This document shows, piece by piece, positions 48,682 to 61,157 of a stretch of 64,000 bases of DNA. A program made the translations under genes and the position numbers. The DNA comes from Cladochytrium replicatum (Eukaryota > Chytridiomycota > Chytridiomycetes > Cladochytriales > Cladochytriaceae). The stretch lies in assembly GCA_025526935.1 (NCBI GenBank), contig JAHLKD010000005.1:124001-188000 (forward strand). Direction: 5' to 3'. The notes beneath the pieces were generated by a model. The model made no database searches and had not been told where the DNA came from. It saw nothing but the letters and a program-made list of their open reading frames with translations. The first letter of the stretch is position 1; each line of letters opens with the position of its first letter.

Positions 48682-49320
48682 TGTTCGAACTACCAAAGCC
48701 AATGACTATCCCCGTGACCAGCAACGCAATGTAAGTCTGACATGAGCAGACTGCAACGCAAGCAGACCAGCCGCCTACAACATCTTTGATATCTCAAACC
48801 CCAGCAGTCGATGAACCAATCCAAGTAACCCCAATCGTGAAGCTGATCTGGAAGAAAAGCTCAAACAACTTTTCCTTAAGCACAAATAATTTTTTCCAAC
48901 GCACAAACAATGCGCATCGGTTCCACGCGCGAATTAAGCAGGTCACTGAAGAGTTGGCGGACAAACCTCGAAAGACGCTCAAAAACTACAGGAACAGTTT
49001 TCCGCTACCTTGGGCAAGGAGCTTTAGGACGAGGAAGCACGCTTTCGGGCATAGGAACTGAGCCGAGCGACCGCTATCAGAATTGAGTCGATGAACTCAA
49101 GAGGAACTGGTTCGTCAGCTCAAAGACGCCCGCAAAAAGGGAGTGGAACTCCAGTACAAAACTGCCGCAATCGAGCTCCAAATTACAGAGGAGGCGGAAC
49201 ATATCAAGGAATCAGAGAGTTCGGTTTCCCTGATATGGAGAAAAAAGTTGCTCAGGATTGAGATTTCTGAGTTGAAAGCGAAGGTAGGAAAGTTGCACAA
49301 CATTCTCGGCTTTCTTTTGG
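48682..49320 (+). pseudogene. Second degraded coiled-coil region
   Basis: Charged helical fragments in several frames: DLEEKLKQLFLKHK near 48845, KLQEQFSATLGKEL near 48985, and near 49100-49300 KKGVELQYKTAAIELQITEE and EKKVAQD. Stops fall between them. Composition and spacing resemble the relic at 47.5-48.2 kb, so it may be a diverged neighbour copy; that is inference. The opening at 48682 reads MFELPKPMTIPVTSNAM and stops at a possible donor site. Confidence 0.4.
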
Positions 49321-49760
49321 TTGATAGTTCTATCATATTATTCTTGGTAGTACATTGTAGTTGCCAGCTTTGACACAGCGGCAAATGGGCAGTGTTTGTA
49401 GATCTTTCACTTATCTTGAGCTTGTCTGGTCATTATTTTTTTTTACAGACGACTAGAAATTTTACTATTCCATCAAACGAATCAACTTGCTCAACTACTT
49501 AATCTCTGAAGTTATGTGTTCTTCCACGTCGTATCATGATTTGGACCAAATATTTAAAACAACCGTTTGTACTGTCAGCGAAGTTAATCAATAAACCATT
49601 TACATCAGCTAACAAAACAGAAGGCAAACAAAACAGCATACGCTTGAACCGCCAAGAAAAACAACGAAAAGAAATGTAACCAGGTGGTTTAGTCTACAGA
49701 AAGGTTCTAAAGGAAACTAAAACATAGCAGAATGCATCATTGCAGCAACGAAACTTTTGC
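49321..49760. other. Intergenic region, no gene seen
   Basis: About 440 bases, AT-rich, ending in the 3' flank of the FAS1 gene. Confidence 0.45.
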
Positions 49761-51088
49761 TTAAAGGGCAAAGACGGTTGCGAGCAGAGCGAACACGGTG
49801 ATGGCAACAAAAGGCCCGGCAGTTTGCGAGCCTGGGGTCAACCGGTGTGCTGCGCTGGTGGGGGAAGCCTTGGAAGTGGTGGCAGCGGTGGTAGCTGCTG
49901 CAGTCGCGGCGGCAGTCGGGGCGGCAGTGGCGGTGGTAGTGGTTGAGGAAGGAGCAAGCTACAACACAGGTCATTACAATGTAACTAGGGCTTTGTTTTG
50001 ATGTGGTTACCTGGTTGGCAGCCGGGATGGCGGGGAGGGTAGGGTTGGCGGGAATGGGGGAGGGAATCAGGACTCTTCCGAAAGAGTGGATGGGGCCGTT
50101 CCTAGACGTGATGTCGGCTGGGATATCAATAGTACCACCACCGAGGGTGACGGTTTCGCCTCCAGTCAGAGCAACAGGCAAGCTGGTTCCAATGAATGTG
50201 TTCAAAGTAGCGCCAAGCAAGGTCGAGTAAGTGGTAGTAGGAACGACTATAAGACATGTTTCAATTCTCTTTCTCGTCCAGTGAAATCATGTAGCTTACT
50301 ATGGTTGAAAATGACGTAGGCAAGCTGCTGGGGGGTGAGACCAGAAAGCTGGGCAGATGCGGCGTTCCAGACGGTGTCGTTGGGTACAAGGCTGAATTAA
50401 ACAGGTCAGAACATAATGGGTCATAATTTGAACCATAATTAAGCCCTGAACTTACAAAGTGCAACCTGCAAGGTTGTCGATAGTGGATTGCAAACCGGCG
50501 GTTACGATCGCGTTGCGGAAAGCAGTCTTGCCTGTGCCAAAGGTCCCAGCGAGGACGCCAGTTACAGTCGACAACTTGTTGACCGGTCGGCTCAAAACAA
50601 CAAGAACACCATTGGTTGCTTTGACGGAAGCGATGGCAGTAACGTCCTCGGTACCGGTCCGGACATGCAAATCCGAAACCAAACCAGAGTTGTAGTTGTC
50701 TATGACAATGCATGAGTGAAATCATTGATTTACTCTCTTTTCCCATACCATAAACAGCTACCGGGTCGTTCGATGCATCCCTCACAATAAGGTACTTGGG
50801 AGTGGCAGCTGATGTCCAGTCCACAGCTGTACCCTGGAAGAACAGCACACCAGTGTTCCCAGGAATGGCAGAGTTGAGAGTGGTGTATCCACTGTCAACG
50901 GAAGCAAAGAGAGTATGCGTTCCTGCGGAAGCCCACGCTGGGTTGGAAGCCACCAAAGCAGCGACTCGCGACATCAAGGTGACGTTGCCCGAAGGGGTTG
51001 TGCCATAGCCAGTAACGAGGTCAGCGATGGTCTGACCGGAAACGAGGGAGGCGGCAGAGAGGGCGGCGGTGATGGCGAGGAAGCGCAT
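49761..51088 (-). CDS. Secreted fasciclin (FAS1) domain protein, probably GPI-anchored
   Basis: 369-residue protein from exons 50749-51088, 50456-50699, 50300-50391, 50011-50246 and 49761-49958; phases close. A signal peptide (MRFLAITAALSAASLVSGQ) is followed by two FAS1-like halves. The first contains THTLFASVDSGY; the second is clearer, with NAIVTAGLQSTIDN, CTFLVPNDTVWNA, LTPQQLAYVIFNH, TLGGGTIDIPADI and FGRVLIPS. A Thr/Ala-rich stalk of about 45 residues and a hydrophobic C-terminal tail (GPFVAITVFALLATVFAL) form a typical GPI-attachment signal. FAS1 proteins act in cell adhesion at the fungal wall. Gene and structure look intact. Confidence 0.9.
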
Positions 51089-51386
51089 AGCTGGGGGAAC
51101 TGGTTTGCGAGGGAGGAGTGAAAACTTTTAATTGGAGGAGAGTGGCGTGAGCTGCCTATTGTGGTTACATGAATTTTGGCGTGTTGCCCGTCAGTTATTG
51201 GTTGGGTTTTATTACCACAATTTAACATTCGAACTAAACATAGCAAACTAATATGTTGCGGATGGTTTGAATGCGCCAGGAGTCGTGGTTGAGCAATACA
51301 CCATCCGATTTTCAACTCTTTGAACGACAAATATGCTCTCAAACTTTTCAAATTTGTGTGGTCAGGTTTTGGACTTTCTTGCAATT

Positions 51387-51484
51387 CTCAAGACACCTCT
51401 CTGACGACGATGATCTTCTGGATCCCTTACATCCTCTCAAGACACCTCTTTCTGACGACGATGATCTTCTGGATCCCTTACATG
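51387..51484. repeat. Approx. 49-base tandem duplication
   Basis: Two adjacent copies, about 51387-51434 and 51436-51484, share the block GACGACGATGATCTTCTGGA and its flanks; the second has two extra T bases. The second copy falls in the 3' coding end of the DNAJB13-like gene and seems to have changed its last residues. Confidence 0.85.
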
Positions 51485-53067
51485 CTGCATAGGATGCGAT
51501 GTCTTCGTCTCCAAAGCTTTTCGGATCATACGTTTCTGCTCCTCGTTGAGATACACTGGAAACTCAATTTTAAACTTCATGAGAAGTTTGCCACGCACGT
51601 CTGGGCTCTTCGATAAGGGCATTCCCTCTCCCTGAACTTCCTTCACGTAATCTGGCCTTAATTATCACGCATCAGATTAATTATACAAGCGTCCTGTTTT
51701 AAGTTTACCTCATCACTTCGTGAACAGGAATCTTGAGCCGCCGACCATCCAGAGTCACTAAGTCCACAATTGTTCCACAAAGTGCCTGGCCCAGGGTTAG
51801 ATTCAAGGTATGAACCAGTTCATCACCCTGCCGCACAAAGTAAGGGTGCGGAAGTTGTTTAATTATGAATACAATGTCCGCTTCATAAGAATCTAAGCAT
51901 GACAGCGAGTAGAGCCATTTTGAACTTACCAGGTATGATATTGGGACCTTGATCACCTTCCTTTGGGAACGTAACTCTCGTTCCGTCTTTCCATCCGCGC
52001 TTGACATGAATAGTCAGAACCTTGTCAGTCTGCGTTGTTGTCGTCTGATCCTCGTTAAAAACCTATCGTTAAGCCCGTCAGAACGTTCGAACTCGATTCA
52101 TGCCTTTTCATCTGCTTCACCTTGCGAGTAACCTTCATTTTCTTGACTGTACCCAGATACAATTCCTCCAAAGTCACTTCAAGGAACTTTTCAACGGGAG
52201 GCGATTGCATGGGTCCGCGAGGAAGCCCTCCGGTCTTCGACTTGGTCGGAGAGCTCTCGTTATGCTTCGGATTCATGCCATGCATTCCTCCAAGGCGTGG
52301 CCCAAACGCAGTGCACTTTCCTGTTTCTGTGTGAACCGAAAAGAAATCTGCGAACGGTTCCCATCAGTTCGACGAAGGATCTTTACAGTCGAATAAATTA
52401 TTACCTTCAAACGGGTTCTTTCCTCCAAAAAAGGAGACAAACACTTGCTCTGCATTTCCGTGGAACTTGTAGCCTCCTTTAAATCCCAAGTAACCTATTG
52501 AATACGAAATTTTAAACCACAGTCAGTTTATATCCTTTATCGCAGGAGCTACCCTCACGAGGGGGAACACCATCTTCGAGTCCAGCCGGTCCATACTGGT
52601 CATAAACCGCACGTTTCCTCGCTGTGCAACTCAAAAAATCAACTGATATCCTGTGGAATACGCACTCATTACCGTCACTCAGGACATCGTAAGCTTCTGC
52701 CACTTTCACGCAAATTCCCTTGCTGTCAGGATCCTGGTTTCGCTCGGGATGAAACTGCGACCCCATTCCATTTACTACCTCGAAAGAACTGAATGTCAAC
52801 TCTGCAAACCTTGAGTGCAAGTCTACGATATGCTTTCCTGATCGCTCCCTGATCTGCACTCTTTCCGATTCCCAAAGTCTTGTAGTAATCAAATGGGACA
52901 CCTGGTTCGAGTCTGCGTTCTGATTTCCCATATTCGGCTTCCGGATGCTCCTCCTCCTCAGACGATACCCCTCTGAGTTCTTCTGCGTCTCCTTCTGCTG
53001 CATGATCACGCTTGGCTTCCTCTTCAGCACGAGCTGATTTGGCAGTTGCTGGACGCGATGAGATCAT
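51437..53067 (-). CDS. DNAJB13-like J protein (radial spoke type)
   Basis: 420-residue class B J protein from exons 52810-53067, 52673-52754, 52553-52621, 52405-52494, 52121-52347, 51930-52062, 51709-51892 and 51437-51656; phases close, one intron is only 37 bases. A 56-residue acidic leader precedes the J domain ([27 protein letters not shown]). The HPD tripeptide reads HPE; human DNAJB13 also lacks HPD. Next come [22 protein letters not shown] and [12 protein letters not shown], a pattern that marks DNAJB13, then substrate domains with [17 protein letters not shown] and [16 protein letters not shown]13 is a radial spoke component (Chlamydomonas RSP16) of motile cilia. Finding it in a fungus points to a flagellated zoospore. 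Confidence 0.87.
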
Positions 53068-53239
53068 AATATTCCGGAAAACACGTCTCACGAACACACG
53101 TGCATCGTCCCAATAAATATGTTTCAGGTTTTTTGAACTATTTGTTTTTGAAAGATCATCCAAGGCAGGAACGCACTTCTGCTTTAACAAGAAAACTGAC
53201 ATGTATCGGAACATAATAAAAGATGCATGCAAAATCATC

Positions 53240-56200
53240 TCACAAATCCCCATCAATCCGCGGCTGCTTCCCTCTATTCACCACATCAATCACGTCCATC
53301 TGTTCCCTGGGTCGCTTTGGTCTAGTGCTACATCAGTTTCAACTCATCGCACCAATTGCATTCTTAGACTCACCTGTTCATCATCATTTGCTGCTGTTGC
53401 ATATGGAACGGCATGTGTCCCATTGGCTGCATTGGCTGCTGCATCTGCGGAGGTCCTCGAGGGTACATCATCATCGGTCCCCGCTGCTGCTGATATGGTA
53501 CTCCTCTGAACCCATCCGGTCCGCCAATCCCCATCATCATCTCACCATTCATCCCGGGCTGAGGTCCCATGTACATTCCAGGCATGTTTCGATTCATCAT
53601 CATCGGAGGCGGCCCACCCTGTCGCATCATCCCGCTGTTGCCATAGTAATCGTTTCCGAATGGCAACGGCTGGCCGTACATATCGTTGCTTCGGAACATC
53701 ACACCATTCCCTTGTTGCATCACCATACCGTTGTTCATCGGCCCCATACCATTCATCCCATTCCGCATGTTCATGGGCATTCCATTTCCAACGAACTGGG
53801 ATCCCGGTTCTTGGTGGGAAACAAAATTGAATCTCTTATCAGGAATATCTTTGTTCTTTGCTTACCATCAATAAAGTCTTCCTCATAAACGTCTCCTGGC
53901 CCTCTCATCATCCCACCCGTCTCACCAGGTGCAGACCTACCCATTAAGTTATTCATCGCCGGAGAACCCTCTGGCCCTCCCCATCCTCCCTCCTGTTTTT
54001 GCAGCACCTGCTCCGATTGAGTTCCCCTACCAACCACTGGGCTTGAGCCTCGACTCCCAACCTGTAACCCAGGCCCAGTCAACTCGATCGCAGCGGTCGA
54101 AGCCATCTTCTGTTGTACTGGCTGCTGCGGCTGACTCTGACCTTCGGGTTTTGCAATAATGGTGTAATTACGCCTTGTAGATGTCATGATTGGAAGCGAA
54201 GACGTAAAGGCTTGTTTCGGCTTTGCCGATGCGGCTGCGGTGGTCTGGTTAGGTGTACCCGCTCCTTCGGATTTCTCGTCGCCCGCGTTCACACTGTTGG
54301 CAGGGCTGGACATCCTTTTGTCGCTTTGGAGTGGGGGTACGGGAGTAGATGCCTTCTTCGCTCCGCCCGTCGCGTGATCCCGCAGTAGATGCTCGACTGC
54401 GTCTCTCAGCGCTTTGTTTGGAACAAGCTCGTCGGGTTTTGCGTGCTTTTTACAGGTTGGACATGTTAACCGCAGCGACTCGTCTTCGTTCTCAAGCAAG
54501 TACGTTCGTATACCTAAAACAAATCAGTTCTGCTTGGTGCAAAAATTTACATTCATTTCGCTTACATTCGTCACAGAAACTGGCACCACAACATGGACTT
54601 AACACAGCGTCCCGCAAAAGCCTCTTGCACAAAGGACACTCAAGCTCCTTCGGAACCGGGATATGCTCATACAAATCCGTCGATCCGAGCGAGCTCTGCG
54701 ACGCAACGCCCTTGAGTTTATTCCACGCCAACTCGTTTGGCTGCGCAACAACCAAATCTCCATTCTGTGTAACCATTACCCCACCTTCGCCTGGGCCAGC
54801 GGCACCGGGAGCACCGCCCGTTGCAGATCCTTCCACGGTCTTCAAAAATATCCGTGGAATTCCCGTTGTTCGTTTCAGCCGTGGACGGTTGAAGTCTTTA
54901 TCGCCGAGGGTGGGACAATTGTTGATGTAGTGACCTTTCTGTCCGCATCGGAAACAGACATATCCCGGGGGCGGGGCTCTTTGCGGCATGTTGGGATCAT
55001 TTTGATAGCCGTTGTCGGATGGTGCACCACCCGCTCCGCCTTGGTGTGGGAAGGCACCAGGACCTCCTTGCCCTCCTCCACGCGGGAAATAGCCTCCTCT
55101 CCCGGTCCCTCGACCTCTGAAGTTTTGACCCATGACCGGCCTCTGGCTATTTAACACAAAAAATGTTAACGCTATGTCAAAGTGAAATCCCGTCTGCTCA
55201 CTTTTCCATTTTCTTCTGCTGTTGCTCCCAATGCTTCTCTGTCGCTTGAAACATGGCGCTGATCCGCTCTTCCTCGGTCATGTTCTCGTTCACTGGAGCT
55301 TCCGCTTCTTGATCTTCCGCTTCGGTAACAGTAGAACTTTTCCTAGGAGAAATGATGAGAAGGCTCATCTTATTGTGAAAAGTAGTCAACATACGTATTG
55401 TCCAGACTCGTTTTCATCCGCTCCGGAGCCCCAGCTGCACTAATAGATCCTCCAGCCCCACCGCCGACCATACCTGGCATCATATTACTTCCAGGTGGAG
55501 GTGGGGCCAACCCCGCATGTTTTGAGAGCATCGAGGCGGGCATAGTGCTATTCACGTATCGTTGGGCTGTCCCGCGCCCTGGTCGCGAAGCTGGCCTCCG
55601 ACTGACGAGTATGCATGTGTTTTTCGGGATAACCTTCATGTCATCGGTGTATTCTGTCGATCAGCAATCATAGCACGGAAGTATAGAAATTTCAGAAAGT
55701 TGTTCATTCATTAATGAGAAACAACAACAGGGGAATGGTTGTGAAAAAAGGAGGAACAAGGGAACCTTTCAGTGGCTCGACCATACCCAAACCAAAAATG
55801 AACATCGCCATGGTTATCCCACATCGTCTGTTCTAATGTTGGGTGGTCCAAACGCAAGTCATCTCCTCAAAAAAGCATTAGTCGGAATGATCTTCAATCG
55901 AAATCATTCATTGCCTTCACTTGCTGAAACGAAGTTCACTGAGAAACGTTCGGAATGGGTTTCCGTTTGAGTCCGACCGAAGAAAGTGGAACAAGCAAGA
56001 TAGCTGATGTTAGTGCGAACCAAAGCCAACGGCAAACTATATTTCTGAAATTTCTTTTTTTTTCCCTTGTACTTTTGTTTCTGTTTTTTTTTTTGGTTTT
56101 TCTTTCTTTTGATAGTCGAAAAGCTCAAAGGAAGGTGGAAAGAAAACTCAATGAGCAACTGAAACTGTCCCACAGGGACGTCGATTTTGTAGTCCTTGGT

Positions 56201-56630
56201 CCCACAGGGACGCAAGAATCTTTCACATATCCAGTTGCCAGAAGTAACTGAATCCAGGCCACAGCCGGTACTTCGGAGTTTGTGATGATAGACCCAGTTC
56301 ACACAGAGGAATAACACAACAAACGGAAGGGGAAGAATATGGGAATAGAAACAATGGTCCACAGAGTGAGTGAGAACGAAAAGATAGATAGCAGCTCAGA
56401 TAAACTCAAAGGAGAACACAAATAACTGCAAGGTCAGTTTTTCCTGGAATCAATCACCCACCTTCTTCCGTCTCTGCATGAGCTATCGATAGGTCGAAAT
56501 CGGTGCCTTTTCCGAGCTTCTTGGCAATAATGACCTCTCGCTTCAAATCGAACACGGATATACCCGTTCCGTCGAATGTAACTGAATCGTACGTCTTCGC
56601 CGACTTGAACTTGTAGTAAACCTTGCTCAT
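53240..56630 (-). CDS. MPE1: Cleavage and polyadenylation factor subunit Mpe1/RBBP6
   Basis: 773-residue protein from exons 56462-56630, 55395-55653, 55202-55342, 54566-55146, 53866-54513, 53374-53809 and 53240-53327. The N-terminal DWNN ubiquitin-like domain (MSKVYYKFKSAKTYDSVTFD, continuing past an 808-base intron to MKVIPKNTCILVSRRPA) is followed by a CCHC zinc knuckle (CFRCGQKGHYINNC) near residue 250 and a RING/U-box near 355-412 (LECPLCKRLLRDAV, CCGASFCDEC, CPTCKK). The tail is Met/Gln/Gly-rich and ends in a basic segment (RPKRPREQ). Mpe1 activates pre-mRNA 3'-end cleavage in the nucleus. The final short exon was chosen because the preceding stop overlaps a GTGAGT donor and the added exon gives a likely nuclear signal. 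Confidence 0.92.
56167..56212. repeat. Repeated 14-base near-palindrome in MPE1 intron
   Basis: GTCCCACAGGGACG occurs at 56167-56180 and 56199-56212 inside the 808-base first intron of MPE1. Each copy is nearly self-complementary (GTCCC ... GGGAC). Confidence 0.7.
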
Positions 56631-57128
56631 GGTTTGGTTCGCAAATTCCTACTGCAAATCTGATGAGCCACCAACCATCTAACGACGCTGAATTGTCTCA
56701 CTGTAACGGCCGCTGTTAGAGAAATTTGAAACCTAACTTTGACACGTGCTTGCTGGCTTGGAAACAACACTGCATTTAGTATTGCGAATTTATGTTAAAG
56801 CGTGAAGATCAACCAATTATGTGCGATAAAGCCAAAGAGAACCACATATAAGCTCTTGTTTTAACAGATATATAAGCTCTTTTTTTCAGTGGATTGATAA
56901 ATTGACAACCTAGTGAGACGAAAGAGCGGGAGACAGAGCATTTTATTCTCAGAAACATTTCGAATCACTAATACGTCGTTGACGCAATCCCGAGTTAACT
57001 CCGATTCCTACCCAACATACTTATGTTCTCCATATGTTTGCTACAAACATGTGACCTGTCAAGTTTCATTTCCACGTCCGTCCCAGCCGCGCGTTTCGCG
57101 TGTGCGAGGGGCCCTGCTCAAGTTACCC
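56631..57128. promoter_or_regulatory. Divergent intergenic region MPE1 / histidine kinase
   Basis: About 500 bases between two head-to-head start codons; must contain both promoters. TATATAAG-like words lie near 56846 and 56869 on the plus strand, ahead of the kinase gene. No gene is present. Confidence 0.4.
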
Positions 57129-60100
57129 ATGGAGCTTCCAACTGTCCGACCACAGGATCCATTTCGATGGCGAACGATGCTGGAAATTTACTTTGACTCG
57201 GTGGAATTTCGTGAATCCAGCTACCGAATTTTCATCGCCATCTTAGTTCGACTTCTGTTGTGGATGGGAGCGTTTGCTGGATTTATCGAGCTGAGCTACC
57301 GGTAGGGACGATGATCCTTTGAACAATTTTTGAAAGAAACTGGAAATGCTCAATTTCACCGCATCCGGTAATTGCTTTTCAGCTTCAAAGTTTCCGAATT
57401 CTCGTCAGTCTGGCTGGGCAATGGCGTCGTTGTAAGCATGGCACAAGCAATAACGAAAGGGGGTTTCTTAATTTCATTTAATTTTGTCATAGGTGGGAGC
57501 AAGCATTCTTGTTCACTCGCATGGCACCATTCTTGGGATGATGTACAAGTTCTTACTCCTTCCTCTAGGTAAATAGTTCATTGATTTCTCAGGAAAGAAG
57601 TAACTTAAATTTCTGAAGGATACTTTTCGGTTAACTTTGCACTTGGTATCAGAGTCTACGGAGTCGCAACGGCCGCCGTCTTCGCATCAGTATGTCCCTC
57701 CAGCCGTTAACGACCTATTTTTGATGATGGACTTTAGTTGAATGTCTTTCAAGTTCTTCTGATCTTAGCCATTTCGTCCCTTGGACTTGAAATAGCACTA
57801 TGGTTTCGGGACCGCTTTCGAAAGGCGCCAGTTCATGCAAACCAAACAGCTGAAGAACATTTCAACAGAGCCGTCTACAACGAACAATTATCGGTGGACA
57901 ACCGCGAGCACCTGACTATTCTGCTCGTCGCAACCCTTGCTAGCTCCGCTATCACAAGCTCCATATCAGCGGCATACAATACGTCGGCCGATGTTTCGTA
58001 CTCATCGATATTTCAACGATGGTTTGCATCTGATTTTGGTGGCTACTGCTTGGTGACTCCTGCAGTACTGGCGTTGGGATCTAGCCGCCATCAGAAGCAC
58101 TTACTGGGATTCTGGACCCGGACCATCAGCATGAAGAGATGGAGCAGAATATGGAGGGTATCGGTAGTGATATCGAGCATCCTTTTAGTCGCAGGCATTC
58201 CATTAACGCTACCAGGTGGGTTTCACTTCTCAAAAATGGTACTGTTTGCTCAAATTTTCATTAGCGGTTATATCGAGACTGCCGTTCACCTTTACAATAT
58301 CGTTGTATTTTGCTTTGTTCTTCATTGTCTACATTTCCAGTGTTCTTGGAGCAATTGGATGCGGAATCTCAGTTTTCATATTGGGCATGTCCAGTCAAGG
58401 CTCGATCATACTTTTTCCGCGAGTAGTTTATGGGATTCCTTCGGAAGAGCTTCCAGATCAGCTACTCCTGGGACAGGTGAGCAGTTCCCACAACTCTGAG
58501 TCGAGTATTACTTACTCGCGAAGGTTGTTTTAATTGCAATCGCCTTCACATCGTTCGGATTTTTGACGGTATACCGGGATAAGGATCGCACAATTGAGCT
58601 AGTGGAAGAAATTGTGCGTGAACGAACTGATCAGCTTTCAGACGCCTTAGATAGCCTCAGGATTGCCCAAGCAGCTACTGAGCGTTCTAGCCAACTGAAA
58701 ACCAACTTCATAAATTACGTTGGTAAGTTGTCGACCATTTCTCTGGAGCCTACAGTTACTTACCTTCCCAAAGCCCATGAGATTCGCAACCCTCTTCACG
58801 CTATTCTCAACCTGGGCGAGGACATCCTTCTCGACTTGGGGAGTGAAATCGATCCTTCACAAATTATCGCGAAGGATCCCGACCAAGATTGGGTTTCAAA
58901 CTTCTTACCCAGCGCTGCGATGGGTTGGTCTGGATTCGGTCGACCGCAGCGCGCACGAACTGCTCCGATGTCGGTTCCGCTTGTTGAGAGAACAATATCC
59001 CAACCCATCAGGGTATTTAAGCAGTCTACCGAAAAAGTATCTGTCGACGGTACGTCCGCATTGACGAGAGAGCACATCCGCTCGATTCGGTCGATCATTG
59101 TGTCTGCTCGGCATACCCTCTCGCTCGTAAACGACATGCTTGAGATCGGGTCTAGTGAAGCCCGTGACAGCTATAGATCCCTTCGTCGCAAGCTGAAGCC
59201 GGTGACAGTAGATTTGCGGATCCTTTTCACAGAGGCGATTTTCCCAGCTCTACGCTCCGCTACAGCATCCAACCAAAGGGTTCGCTTTGCAAGTCAATGG
59301 ATTGATTCATCGGGTCCAGATATTGCCCAGATTGATCCGGAGCGACTGCAACAAATCGCAGCGAATCTTGTTGCTCACTCCCTTAAGGTAACTTTGTTAA
59401 TTCTGAAAACGTTGGAAGGAAAGCTTGACAAAAGATTTTTCCAGAATACTGCTCCAGGGGGCCAAGTAGAAATTCGTGTAACATCCAGGCTAGCCACAAC
59501 CAGAAACGGAGGAATGTTCCCGATTCAAGGCTGGGCACGCGAGTCTATCGACTTCTTCCTCATCAGTGAACCACAGAATGAGACAAGAGCCACCCAGATA
59601 ACATCGATCGGGGGTTCGACCAACCATTCTGCCGTAATTCGCGGAAAACCGCCAGAAACTCGTCAATCACGAGTATTTTCCCGAACCTTCTCCGGAGAGA
59701 GTCGACCCACAAGTCGAAGTCCCGTCAACGAATCACCATCCCTCCGGTCTGTTGCGTCGGAACATGAACTTGTTATGACGATACGTGACAATGGACGCGG
59801 AATACCAGCTGACAAAATCGCACAGCTTTTTGAAGCGTACACCCAAACATCGGTTGCGAGTGCGCGAGAGGTGGGAGGAAGTGCACTTGGACTTTCGATC
59901 ACGTATCAGCTTGTGAAGGCGATGGGAGGTGATATCTTCGTGTCGAGCGAGGATGGGGAGGGAACGGTGGTGATTGTGACATTGCCGATTGTTCCGCCAT
60001 TAGACGTACCTAGTCGATCGTCGGCTGACACGGGCAGCACTCCTTCAGCGAGGCAAACTGAATCGCAGACAGATGAGGTTGTCTCAGTTAATGCGGAGAC

Positions 60101-61157
60101 TGAGTTGCGGTCAATCAGAATTGAAGCTCTTAGGACACGCTCGCTTCCAGTTCCTAGAAGGGATAGGCGATGGGGTACGGGGCGAGCAAGTCCTGGAGGT
60201 TATGCTTCCGTTCGGCAGCAAGAAGTTGGAGACAATGCAAGTGATGATATTCCTTTGTCTGTGGCATCCAACATACCACCGTCGCCGTGGATCATCCGAA
60301 CACCATCAGCAGATCAGAGCACCGCACAACCACCAGTAATGGGAATACTTGCAGCCATTCCACAAACTCTCCCTGAAATTCGACGGCAGCAGTTTTCTGA
60401 GATGAACGATGACATCCCCCCATCAGTTATGTCAAATTATGCGGCGATGCCGCAGCCCCTTTCTGAACTTGTCGGGCAACCGTCATCGAGCACCCAGCTC
60501 GGGGAACATATGTCGCAAACGATCGTCACCAGTTCTTCTGAATCCCTCTACGTTCACGAGCGTACAACGGCAAAACTGACCCCACAGACCAGCCAGCAGG
60601 ATATTGTCGCTGCATCCAACTCTGCGACAATAAACTCAGAAACACCGGCAGAACCAACAGTTTCATCATATGAAGTTGAGAATCCGACGGTTATTTTAGT
60701 TGTGGAAGATGAGCCGATCAACCGCCAGATCTTACTTCGGATACTGAAGAGAGTTCTCCCTGCAAAATTCACCGTACGCGAAGCAGAGGACGGCATCGAA
60801 GCCGTCCGCCTGCTCGACCCATCTTTCACTTTACAAGCACCAACCAACACTTCATCAACTTCGTCACCCCCACCAAGTGTAGAAAGGATTTCAGCATCAT
60901 CTGTGGCGTGCATACTTCTCGATGTTGTCATGCCAAACATGGATGGATACCAAGCAGCACAGAATCTGAGAAAGCTGGGATGCAGCGCTCCCATCATTGT
61001 CACGACCGCAAATGAAATCGAAAGCACGCACGAGCAGTTTAGAGAGGTTTTGGACAGACAGGGACTCCAAGGTATCCGAACTACCCTTCAGAAGCCTTTT
61101 GGAAGACTGGATGTGATAAGGACGTTGAAGGAGTGCGGAGTTTTGAAAGACGAATAA
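57129..61157 (+). CDS. Hybrid histidine kinase with membrane sensor domain
   Basis: 1194-residue protein from exons 57129-57301, 57383-57431, 57493-57568, 57619-57689, 57738-58215, 58265-58476, 58524-58722, 58774-59387 and 59445-61157; all phases close. Residues 1-370 hold about seven or eight hydrophobic segments, a sensor resembling bacterial MASE-type domains. A short coiled coil leads to HisKA with HEIRNPLHAI (His about 421). The ATPase domain has NLVAHSLKNT across an intron, DNGRGIPADKI and GGSALGLSITYQLVKAMGG. A Ser-rich linker of about 230 residues precedes a receiver domain: VVEDEPINRQI, the phospho-acceptor Asp in LLDVVMPNMDGY, and KPFG. Such proteins start His-Asp phosphorelays. The ligand is unknown; no GAF, PAS or CHASE block was seen. 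Confidence 0.92.

Noticed and set aside
55904-56362. 152-residue open frame nested in the MPE1 intron
   Set aside because: Lys-rich segment arises from T tracts; no recognisable domain.
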